NCBI GenBank assembly: GCA_021397845.1
Contig: CM038044.1
Span: forward strand, 84,267,942 to 84,331,941
DNA from: Areca catechu
Taxonomy: Eukaryota; Streptophyta; Magnoliopsida; Arecales; Arecaceae
Direction of reading: 5' to 3'
Length of the DNA stretch: 64,000 nucleotides
The position numbers were made by a program, and so were the translations under genes. Positions 54,521-64,000 of this stretch are shown here, one piece after another. Every line of letters starts with the position of its first letter. Position 1 is the stretch's first letter. Under the pieces are notes generated by a model. That model was not told where the DNA came from. It was given only the letters and a program-made list of their open reading frames with translations, and did no database searches.

Positions 54521-56983
54521 TATTAAAAATTAGGGTAGGATTTCATGCACATATTTTTTTTCTAGCAAAAGAATATCAAATTAAAACTACTTTTAATTAA
54601 AAAAACATGCAAAAGAAAAATTTTAAAATCCCTACCAAGGATCTATAACATGATATGCAAATTAGTAAGTGCTAAAAATAAAATCAGCATGTATCGATCT
54701 CATCAATGCACACTGTAGATCAAATCAACTTTATCTATGAGATCAGATCTCATACTTGAGTATGGGTTACTGACTTCCACTATTGATGAACATGGAAAAG
54801 ATTTTCTAAGTCACCTTGTGGCTACACAAGATGTCTGGCCTTTATAGATCGTCCACACGAAGTCCTGAAAGATTAGCCTCCCTAGAGTGCTAGCTTAGCA
54901 CGAAGGTTAAAGGATGGCTGATTTATCGCCTTTGTTAAAATGACTCAAGCCTTCTATGAATCCCATAAAGAGGAGATGTAGAGGATTAAAGGTGGGAAAA
55001 ATAAAACAAGAAGACCCTTCTATATGTTTTTTCTTCTTTCCCTCAAAATCCTAGTGTCAACAACTCTCATGCCCATCTCTTGTTAGTGCTAGCTTAGCAC
55101 GAAAGTTAAAGGATGGCTGATTTATCTCCTTCGTTAAAATGACTCAAGCCTTCTAAGAATCCCATAAAGAGGAGATGTAGAGGATTAAAGGTGGGAAAAA
55201 TAAAACAAGAAGACCCTTCTATATATTTTTTCTTCTTTCCCTCAAAATCCTAGTGTCAACAACTCCCATGCCCATCTCTTGTTAACATGCTCTCACCCTT
55301 TCAGAATTTTCTCTCAATGTTTTGTCTCAAATTTCTCATGATAATAGGTTCTCATACCATCACACAATCCCAAAAAAATTCAATAAAAATATGGTGTCAA
55401 GAAGGGATGAGGATATGGAAAGATAAGAATAGAATTACATGGGATGTAGAAAAGCTAGGAGTTCCAATCCCATTGAAACTCTTCCAAATTTAATTAAAAA
55501 GCCAATCAAACTTATGCTAAACCAATCCTAATCTTAAGAGGAATGAGAGATGGCAACAAAACATGGATTTGACATAAGATTTCATCATGGAATATGGATT
55601 TGGCATGGAGAATTTCTTAGGAGAAATTCTAGGCTGGCGTTAGGATGGAATTTGTAATCCTAATTCAATTTGGACTAAGTTCCATTCAAATCAAATTTGA
55701 TTTAACCCAATTAAATAACTAAGTCCAATCTAATTAGGTCCTAATTAGCTTAATTAAATCCTAATCTAATTTGAAATTAATCTAAGTCCAAGTCTGAATC
55801 AAACCAAGATTAGAACTCCTTAGCAATTAGGTCATCAAATAACCTAAATTCAATTAGACTTGACCTAAACCTCTTTGCTCAATTAGTTTGAGCTAATTAG
55901 TAATATAATTACTAATTAATCTTCCTACAATTAACTAACACTTAATTATTTATTTATTTACAATATTTATATAAGGTTAATTATCGATCATATTCATAAT
56001 TATATCCTTAAATGATTCTTAATCATTAATCATGATTTCTTAATCATTAATCAATCATCTTGATCAATTAGAAACTTCTATTATGTGTAACCCTATACAT
56101 TCAAATACTAAGCTGGTAGTTCAAAAATAAACTTCTAAACTAATTAATATGACCATGTAGTAATGGTACCCAATATCTGGATAAGTCGAATGATTATAAA
56201 AGCAATATTCAAGAATCTAGGTATATAGTTACATATAATTCATTCCTTTGATGCAATATTAAAGATGACTTAAGAGTTAACTACCAACTCTTAATTAGTA
56301 CATGTAGATGTGTCTCAACCTAATAAATCTTGTGACTCCTCACAATGATTAGCCTAGTCAAGATTTAGCTAAATTGAAATACAGCAAAGCATTATCTCCA
56401 ACACCTGGGAGTGCTCAATCCCTTCTTGACTCAAGCACAATATTACAATTACTTAACTACATCTAGAAACTTTCCATTATTGAATTAGAAATCTAGATAG
56501 TCTGGTACCAAAGTATAGTAAGCTACTTGCAAGTCACCATGGTGATCTCAGGTCGGAGGGACATTTATACCATATCCTTCTATGAGTTATACTTGAGAAT
56601 AATGTACTCAAAGAGTTGGTTATATTTAATGAAATGTACTCCTATACTTACTTACATGCCATACCAGTGTCTCCATACTCCTTGGTTACAAGGACAAGCA
56701 ATCCATATGGCACACAACGACCTATACTAGATAAATATTGTCATTCTAGATAACAACATATCATTTGATCATGAATAGGTTTAAGAACTACATAATAAAT
56801 CTTTTTTTATTAAATAGAAGAAGTTCTAAGAACTTCAACACAAAGAAATTCAAATAAAAAAGATATACATAATATGATGAACTATCAAAAATAACTTTTA
56901 TTTATTGGTAATTCATATATAAATTATGATAAGTTCAACTATCTACAACTTAAATGATTGGTTGTAGCACACATTTCCAAACA
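54521..56983 (-). repeat. Diverged LTR J-left
   Basis: Element sense is minus: start TGTTTGGAAATG (right end, 56983), end near ATTTTTAATA beside the primer-like site. Much of it aligns, inverted, to 59050 onward: GATCAAATGAT, GGCATG, GAGTCACAAGATTTRTWAGGTT and GAGACAC words occur in the same order. It is about 2.46 kb, partly enlarged by a 200-bp tandem duplication. Confidence 0.65.
54887..55286. repeat. 200-bp tandem duplication
   Basis: Two nearly identical 200-bp units (54887-55086 and 55087-55286) begin with GTGCTAGCTTAGCAC, which is itself an inverted repeat (GTGCTA, three bases, TAGCAC). They end in CCCATCTCTTGTTA. Only a few substitutions separate the units. Confidence 0.92.
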
Positions 56984-57709
56984 ATTGATTCATTGCTATC
57001 TCATGTGTCATTAATGATGCAAAGAGCTCTTCTAGTGGTAGAATATTTAGGTTCTTTGCTTCTAGGATTGCATGACTTTTGCTTGTTAGCTTTTCAATAA
57101 TGATCAGAAAATTTTATCACTATGTCACTATTGGAATATAACTTGTCAAGATACTTGAGACCATTAACAATATCAATAAAGTATGCAAACATTTCAATGA
57201 TGGTCCAAGTAGATTCTATTTTAAATAGTTCATAGTTATGTACCAGCAATAAAGTATGCAAACATTTCAATGAAGGTCTAAGTGGATTCTATTTTAAATA
57301 GTTCATAGTTATGTACCAGCATGTTAATTTTTTATTCTTTGACTTATTATTGCTTTCATTAGTTGCTTCAAGTCTATCCTAAATTTTCTTGTTGAGTTGC
57401 GAGTAAAAATTTGATTAAATTTAGTAGGGTCAAGAGCACAACATAATACATTTATGGCTTTTGCATTCAATTCAATCATTTTTATATCATGTTCATCCCA
57501 ATCATCATCTAGTTTTCAAAAATCAAAATCATTTATTTTTATTATGGGTATGTGTGGACCTTTGATTATCACTTTTCATAATTGACAATCACGTGCTTGT
57601 ATGTAAATTCTCATTCTAGCCTTCTAGTATACATAGTTTGTGTCACTGAAGTGTGGTAGTCTATTGCTAGACTGCCCTTCAGGTAGTAACTACTCATATG
57701 GGTTGTCAT
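56984..57709 (-). pseudogene. gag: Decayed SIRE-type copia gag (element K)
   Basis: On the minus strand, fragments align to the gag of C and D: a start near 57709 (MTTHMS), then in shifted frames KARMRIYIQARD, KGPHIPIIKIND, DDDWDEHDIKMIELNAKAIN and ALDPTKFNQI. A 73-bp tandem duplication (57175-57320) destroys the frame. The left end is cut by J-left. No intact function. Confidence 0.8.
57175..57320. repeat. 73-bp tandem duplication in the K gag
   Basis: Two copies (57175-57247, 57248-57320) from AATAAAGTATGC to GTACCAGC differ at three or so positions. The period is not a multiple of three. Confidence 0.92.
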
Positions 57710-57754
57710 GATTTTTTTCTCTTGATTATTAGATCAATGGCACTAAGACCATGG

Positions 57755-57765
57755 CTCTAATACTA
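57755..57765 (-). promoter_or_regulatory. Primer-binding site of K, mutated
   Basis: Minus strand TAGTATTAGAG corresponds to TGGTATCAGAG. Confidence 0.65.
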
Positions 57766-57767
57766 CT

Positions 57768-59049
57768 TGTTGCCCAAACTGATAATCCAAGAGGAGTGAA
57801 CTAGGTTTTAAAAAACTTTAATAGATATGTGCTCTTTAAAAAACTTTGAGTTAGTGAGTCAAGTGTGATATGACATGCGGCAGATGCAAAGATAGAATAA
57901 TAAGCATACACATAAATAAGAGAAATTTATAGTGGTTTGGTGTGCAATCCCATCACCTACATCAGCTCCCCAAGGTCTATTGGGATTTTCACTATATTCC
58001 CTCAAGAATATAGCCAAATTATTTTTTCGGGCTCATAATCCAAAACCCAATACATGTTTATTTTAAATGGGTTCACAAGCTAATCCAATTAAATTTTATA
58101 GGCTGGCCAATCAAAACCTTAAACAATAAAAACCAAGTTTCAGATCCTATTGAAATTGGTAACAGAAAAATAGAACAAAATAATGCAATTAAAAGATGAA
58201 CTCTTAAGAGCTATGTTGTTGCCATTTGAAGCTTGACTTGAAGACTCTTAAATGATTCAATGAATGCTCTTCAATACTCTATAGGTTCCTCACTAATTGC
58301 TTCAAGATAGTTAGATGGGAAGTAGTTGAACCTCTTGAGTTTTCAATGATAGCTCTGAATATTGTCTTGTTTTCAAGTATTTTCATTGATTGTATAGTTT
58401 TCTAAGCTTAATCTTTATTTTTATACTTCTTCTAATAAATTTTCATTTGTTTAAAGGCTCCTCTAGCCATTTATAGATGTTAGAAATCAAAAAATAGTGA
58501 TTAGATTGAGTTTTTATGAAATATAGAAGTATATAGAACTAGCCATTAAAGTGTTGTCAAAGAGCTACGAGTCAGCTCCCTGAAGAAATTCAAAAATTCA
58601 GTCTTCTATTCCTCTAAAAGAGTTGGCTATTCTACTACATGAGTTGGCACTTCTTCCTATTTCAAAAAAGCTATCTTTCTGTATCACTGAGAAAATTGGC
58701 TCACCTCTTTTAGAGTCAACTCATTTTAGTGACTTGAAAATTCAACCTTCTATTTTTTCTAAGAGAGTGGCTCTTTCTCATAGGAGTTAGCTCACCTACC
58801 TGAGTTAAAAAATTATTCCTCTATTTTACTAAGAGAGTCGACTCTTTCTTCACTCAAATAAGCTCATCTATGTGCCACTCATATGTGCTAGTTCAAATAA
58901 GTGCCAAAATAGGCTCTAACTTCTATAGGTCGACTCTTCATACCAAACAAGGATTTTAACATACTTTTCTCTTCAAATATTATTTAATTAAGCTCTCAAA
59001 ACCTTCTAATGGTTCATAAAAACTTCTAAAACTTTCCAATGGTTCATGT
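57768..59049 (-). repeat. LTR of SIRE-type copia K, truncated
   Basis: It begins TGTTGCCCAAAC next to the primer site and carries the same two modules as the other SIRE-type LTRs. These are AGCCCAA/CCAACC-type units at 58020-58140 and a GAGTYRGCTC word array at 58560-58930. It ends where J-right begins, without a recognisable LTR start. Confidence 0.75.
58560..58930 (-). repeat. Degenerate GAGTYGGCTC motif array in the K LTR
   Basis: About ten copies (GAGTCAGCTC, GAGTTGGCTA, GAGTCGACTC, GGTCGACTC) occur at irregular spacing, more decayed than in C and D. Confidence 0.7.
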
Positions 59050-61913
59050 TGTTGGAAATTAAATCCTAAAGCTAATCGTTTAACTGTAGATGGTTGTGCT
59101 ATTTGTAATTATATATGAATTATTATTTAATAAAAAAATTTTAATAATTCATCATATGTACATCTTCCTGTAATGAAGTCTTTTATGATGAAGTCCTTAG
59201 AACTACTTTCATTTGATAAATGAGGATTTGTCATGCAGTTCTTAAACTTGTTCGTGATCAAATGATACGCTATTAAAGGATGATAATATTTATTGAAAAA
59301 ATATGTCATTGTATAATATATGGGTTGGTTGTCCTCTTAACCAAGATGTGTAGATATACTGATATGGCATGCAAGTGAAATGTATGAGTACATTTCACTA
59401 AACGTGATTTACCTACAAAGCACTCTACTATCAAGGGTTGCACACATTGGATATGGATATAAGTGTCTCTCACACTTGAGATTACCATGGTAATTTATAA
59501 GCTTGGATGCCGGACTACCTGAATTTCTAATTTAGTGATGAAAGGTTTCTAGATATAGTAAGTACTTGTGAAGTCAGTGTATGAGTTAAGATGGGATTAA
59601 CCACTCCAAGGTATTGGAGAAAATGCCTCTCTATATTTTAATTTAGCAAAACCTTAGCTAAGATAATCCTTGTAAGGAGTCACAAGATTTGTAAGGTTGA
59701 GACACTATATGGATGTATGATTAAGGGTTGGTAGCTTAATCCTAAGTCATCCTAAGCAATGAGGGTTAAATAGATGAATTATATGAAAACCATATGCCAA
59801 AAGTTCTTGAATGTTGCTATGCAATAATTCGACCTATCCAGATATTGGGTATCATTACTAGATGGTCACTTCAATTGGTATAGAAATTATTTCTATGCTA
59901 CCAACTTAGTATTCAAACCTATGGGATCATACATAATAGAAGCTCTTAACTGATCTGATGGCTGGTCAATGATTATGAATCATTCTAGGGTTTAATTATC
60001 AAATGGTTAATGATTAACTTTAAGTCAACTCAATGTTAGTCAACTCATGCATATTATCTATGAGTCAACTCAAAAGGGATTCACTAAGAGTTAATGAATT
60101 TAAAGAAGGATTAATTAGCAATTAGATTATTGATTAGCTCAATTTGATTGGGCAATGATGATTTAATCAAGTCTAATTGAATTGGATTGAACTAGGTTGA
60201 CCTAATTAGGTTGTGAGATATAGCCTAATCACTAAGAAAGATTAATTCCTATTTATTCATGACTTGAGCTTAGTTAATTCTTAATTATATTAGAATTTTG
60301 TTAATGAGATTGGATTCTTAATTTGATTAGGTTCACCCATCTCTTTGGATCCAACCAAATAGATTTTCGTTTGAGCTTATGTTGAGTCCAATTAGATTGG
60401 ACCACACCCATGCACCCAAAGTTCCTATTTTCTATGAATTTAAAATTTAAATTTTGAATTCATGTTTTGAGTTTAAATTTAAATTTGAATTCTATGTTCA
60501 AATGGGGATTTGAATTTGAATTCAATTTTAAATTCAAATTGGGTTTTTTTTTATTTTAAATCAAAACTACCTAATCTAATCTTCATAACACTCTAACATC
60601 CTAACTCTTTAACCACTCTTGGATTCCTCATCAAAAGTAGGTGGCTGGTTAGCATGGGAGCCTGGTAAACCTGGTGAAGAAGGTCTTCTAATCAAAAAAT
60701 TAAGTGGGGGAGTGTGGGGTTTTCAAGGAGAGAAAAGTTCTCTCGGATTTGGGTGCAGGGTTATGATTACGCAGTGAAAGACCAAATTTCAAAATTTTTA
60801 AACTTTGAAATCCTTGTCAACTAAAACCCTAGTTCTAGGATCCCTTAACTATGACAATAAATTAGGACAATCATAAGGAATATAAAGGAATACCTGTAAT
60901 GCTACATCCTTAAATATTTCCATAGGCACATAAGTATATGCCCTCCAGAGGTGATCCACATAGGAACTGGATCAAGGAAGCACTCCTACTTTTTGCTTGC
61001 TTGGATTCTCCTTTTGGTTGCCATTCTTCCTTTAGCAGCCTTTCCACTCTCTTAGGACCTTTTTCCTATAGAAGAGCACTTCAAAACCTCTGCAAAACCT
61101 TACTTACTATCCATTGTTCTTCCTAATTCTCTTCCTAAGCACTTATCATAAAATGGTGGACTTGTCTTAAAATAAAAGACTTATCCTAACAAGGAAAGGA
61201 AGAGAGTTATCTGAATAAACTTTGAAAAATCTAACTTCTTTAATCATCGAAGCCTTTAAATAGCTAGAGAGGAGGCACTTAAAGTAGCCTTTCATCATCC
61301 CTTAATCTGATATTAATCATATTAGATAAGTCCCGTCAAGCAGGAGTCTTATGGTAGAAAGGTGTTATAAAACACTATAAATATACGACATTTCACAAAC
61401 ACTTTGAACCAAGAGTTGCTTATCGCAACTCTTCAAAATAATTTGATAATTAAGATTTTAATTAATCAACCAAAAACTTGATTAACCATCCTAAAAGGTG
61501 TATAAAATAAGTAATCTTATTTAGAAAAAGTGATTGATAAGCAGAAGGACTACAGGTCCCTTCTGTATGTGCCATAAAATCAAGCAACACATCCTTTCAT
61601 GCCATGATAGGATTAGCACCCATTTTGAAATTATTTGACTAGTCAAGCTATTATAAAAATGACATGGAAGAGAGAGAGAGGGAGATAAGCCTTATCATAA
61701 ATTTATGATTCACATGTAGGACCCTTGGTCCTTCTGCACACCAATTTTGTGCGCCCCATTTAAATTGATGCCAAGAGTCCTAAGCCCTTGGGACTCTTGG
61801 TAATTGGCATGGATAAGGCTATTTAGAGTCCAATTAGGCTACACTAGTTAAAATTCTAATCTAATTGAAGTCCCACTAAAATTAGTTAGCCCAATTAGCA
61901 ATCAATTCAATCC
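59050..61913 (+). repeat. Diverged LTR J-right
   Basis: It starts TGTTGGAAATTAAATCC. The first 900 bases align in inverted orientation to J-left. The 3' part (60000-61913) is AT-rich and less clear; no primer site is seen before the E LTR at 61914, so the element is truncated. An open frame at 60938-61126 shows no domain. Nothing else is recognised in this stretch. Confidence 0.55.
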
Positions 61914-62165
61914 TGTTGACTCCACTAATTGATCTTGATGATAAGCAAAACAGTTAAGTATAATTTGAAGACTAATGATTTGCTTTAAGTGTGTTTTCAT
62001 TGAAAGGATACTCACAAAATTTGAAGAAGCCCAATTATGTTGAAGAACCAAGTTTAAATGGAATGATTGCACAAAACAAGACTTGGACCTCAAAGAATTG
62101 GTTGAATGGATGACTAAGACAAATGGAAACATGTTCCGTACAAGTTCAGCAATTTCTGCACCATT

Positions 62166-62545
62166 TTTGATGATGTGTCGACTCAAGGTGTCGAAACATG
62201 ACATGATGTGTCGACACATGAAGATGGTGTGTCGACTCAAGCTAGTACGCAATAAAGTTTCAAATGGCACAGATGATGTGCTGACACATGGACCTTACAC
62301 ATCGATTCAATGTGTCAACACATAGATCAACACATCGCCTAAGAATTTCAAGTCATAGAACTTGCAGAAGTTGAAGGAACAGTTGATGAGTTGACACACG
62401 GACCTTATGTGTTGACTCAACTGAGAATGTATCAACTCAGTTGATTTTTTCAGAGAATCTGAATGGAACATTTTGAACTTGTGTCGACTCAAGAAGAACA
62501 TGTGTCGACCTAATGTGTCGACACATGAAGAAGAAGTGTCGACAC
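62166..62545 (+). repeat. TGTGTCGACTCA/TGTCGACACATG motif array in the E LTR
   Basis: Twelve or thirteen copies of TGTGTCGACWCA-type words occur over 380 bases. Several contain the palindrome TGTCGACA. They sit at the same LTR position as the GAGCCGACTC arrays of C and D. Confidence 0.88.
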
Positions 62546-62965
62546 ATGGAGTTCTGACAATAGTAACGGCTAGTTTTTTTCAAGAACAAAACTCTCCCAA
62601 ATGCCCTCCAAAGGCTAGTTTTTCAAGTATAATGGCTAGATTTCGGTTTTGGGGGCTTCGAAAGGTATATAAATGCTCCAAATCAAATCAAGAAGATAAG
62701 TATTGAATATCCTTAAAGAGTTTAAAGAGAAAAGAAGAGAGAAGAGCCTTAACTCCTATTCATTCAAAGCGCAACCACTCTCAAGCAAAGGGAAGCCTTC
62801 CAAGCATTCAAAGCTGTCAAGTGCATTGAAGATCATTCAATCTTGAGCATTCAAAAAGCTTCAACAAGGGCAAAGCAACACTACATCGAGCTACATCGAC
62901 TTATTTGCTTTTTTATTGAAAGCTTACATTTGTTCTTTATTTCTCTATCTTATATCTTGTAAAGG

Positions 62966-63213
62966 TTATTGGTTAGCCTATTGGAAAACCAAGTGAGGTT
63001 TTTGGTAAGCCTTGAAAACCAATTAGGTTGGTGGTTAGCTCGCAAAACCACTAAGGTTCTTGGTTAGCCCGGAAAACCAAAGGAGATTTTTGGTTAGCCT
63101 TGTGAAAATCAATTAGGTTCTTGGTTAGCCCGTAAAACCAAGTGAGGTTGTGACTTGAGAGCCTTGTAAAAACAAGTCAGGTTTTGATTGGTGAGCCCGG
63201 AAAACTAATTGGC
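62966..63213 (+). repeat. Hairpin-unit minisatellite in the E LTR
   Basis: About eight units of 28-34 bp follow the pattern TTGGTTAGCCCGGAAAACCAA. Each unit pairs TTGGTT with AACCAA around an eight-base loop. Units vary in loop and spacer. Confidence 0.88.
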
Positions 63214-63532
63214 TGTAATCATTGGATTATAGTGATTTTCCAAGGGGATCTTTGAGAGTGGATGTAGGTGCATTATTGGCATCAAACCACTATAGATTGT
63301 TATGTTTGTGATTGCTTGTTCTCTCCCTCCTTACTCTTTACATTTCACTTATTACTTTTAATTTTTGTTGTACTTTTACATTAGAGCATTGCACTTTAAT
63401 TTTAGTACCTTGTTGAATTGAATTGCATATCTTGTCTTGTGAAGTTTACTACTTATTTTATCAAGCTTAGCTTTAAATTTTTTTTAGAAACCCAATTCAA
63501 CCCCCCTCTTGGGTTGCTCTCTGGGCAACAAG

Positions 63533-63545
63533 TGGTATCAGAGCC
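63533..63545 (+). promoter_or_regulatory. Primer-binding site of E
   Basis: TGGTATCAGAGCC lies two bases after the LTR end, matching initiator tRNA-Met. Confidence 0.93.
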
Positions 63546-63587
63546 TTGTTCTCAGTATATAGGCTTTACTGCCTTGAGTAAAGATCT

Positions 63588-64000
63588 ATGGCAACCCCAA
63601 TTGGTACTATTGTAATTGAGAGACAAGCCTCAAACAGACCTCCATTTTCTAATGATGCAAAATTACACTTATTGGAAAACTAGGATGAGAATTTATATGC
63701 ATTCTATAGATTACAATTTGTTGAAAATAGTTGATAAGGGTCCTCATGTTCCTTCGGTGGTGGTTAATGGTGTTTCCATCCCAAAACTTGAAGAGGATTG
63801 GGATGAAAATAACATTAAACGATCCGAGATCAATGCTAAGGCAATGAATCTCATGTATTATGCATTAGATCCTAGTGAGTTCAATAGGATATCTACATGT
63901 ATGTCTGCCAAAGAAATATGGGACACACTTGATGTTACCCACGAGGGTGCCGATCTAGTGAAGAACACTAAAGTCAATATGTTAGTGCACACATATGAGA
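63588..64000 (+). pseudogene. gag: SIRE-type copia gag N-terminus (element E, cut by window edge)
   Basis: The start MATPIGTIVIERQASNRPPF follows AAAGATCT as in D. One extra base near 63660 shifts the frame: NRPPFSND, then in the next frame ANYTYWKTRMRIYMHSIDYN. After that it is open to the window end: KGPHVPSVVVNGVSIP, LEEDWDENN, INAKAMNLMYYALDPSEFNR, MSAKEIWDTLDVTHEGADLV. These are the capsid words of copia gag. The rest of the element lies to the right. Apart from the single frameshift it is the best preserved SIRE-type gag start here. Confidence 0.9.

Larger units (their letters stand above)
61914..63530 (+). repeat. 5' LTR of SIRE-type copia E
   Basis: This is 1617 bp, from TGTTGACTCCACTAATTG to CTCTGGGCAACA, followed by a perfect primer site. 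It contains two arrays listed below. The element runs out of the window. Confidence 0.93.

Noticed and set aside
57000..58950. Region taken at first for unique host sequence
   Set aside because: Minus-strand words match SIRE-type gag and a primer site plus LTR follow, so it is element K.
60938..61126. Small open frame of 62 codons as a host gene
   Set aside because: It has no domain, lies in a diverged LTR and shows no coding-like composition.
62166..62545. Possible CRISPR-like array
   Set aside because: Words are short, spacing is irregular, the setting is a plant LTR, and no cas-like gene exists.

Overview
The window is plant repeat DNA. I found no host gene, tRNA, rRNA or CRISPR array. 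Almost every base with coding signal belongs to an LTR retrotransposon of the Ty3/gypsy or Ty1/copia type, and most copies are broken by stops and frameshifts. Primer-binding sites matching initiator tRNA-Met, SIRE-type copia elements and chromodomain Ty3 elements point to a flowering plant; a monocot such as a palm is a guess I cannot confirm. Letters A-K below are my own labels.

Nesting. Four intact 5-bp target-site duplications (TSDs) or clear boundaries let the insertions be ordered. The outermost host is a minus-strand copia element (I), seen at 27282-28674 and again at 42539-43518. Into I went: a minus-strand SIRE-type copia (C, 21083-27281), a plus-strand Ty3 element (F, 28675-42533, TSD TTGAA) and a plus-strand SIRE-type copia (D, from 44182). 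Into C went a tandem Ty3 array (B array, 4597-21082, three LTRs visible). Into the B array went a Ty3 element with gag-protease (A, 1-4596, minus) and a complete non-autonomous Ty3 element (H, 10618-18513, minus, TSD ATATG). Into H went a 1.67-kb TRIM-like element (13952-15623). F carries a solo LTR of the A family (29452-31058, TSD CCCCA) in its 5' LTR and a complete non-autonomous element (G, 32859-39112, minus, TSD CCATC) in its leader.

Right-hand part. After D, the region 53241-61913 holds two oppositely oriented, diverged LTR-like segments of one family (J, 54521-56983 and 59050-61913) flanking a decayed SIRE-type gag plus LTR (K, 56984-59049). The window ends inside a fourth SIRE-type element (E, LTR 61914-63530, gag from 63588).

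How the parts relate. B, F, G and H look like one non-autonomous Ty3 lineage of about 6.0-6.25 kb. They have LTRs, a tRNA-Met primer site, a leader with a conserved hairpin, and a gag-like ORF. A remnant of the integrase C-terminus plus chromodomain then runs into the 3' LTR. Protease, reverse transcriptase, RNase H and the integrase core are absent. Element A keeps gag zinc knuckles, protease and the start of RT, and shares the leader and the N-terminus of the ORF with G and H, so it resembles the autonomous partner. G has the only intact copy of the gag-like ORF (599 codons). The SIRE-type elements share two unusual LTR modules: an array of GAGTCGGCTCG- or TGTCGACACA-type words and an array of short hairpin units.
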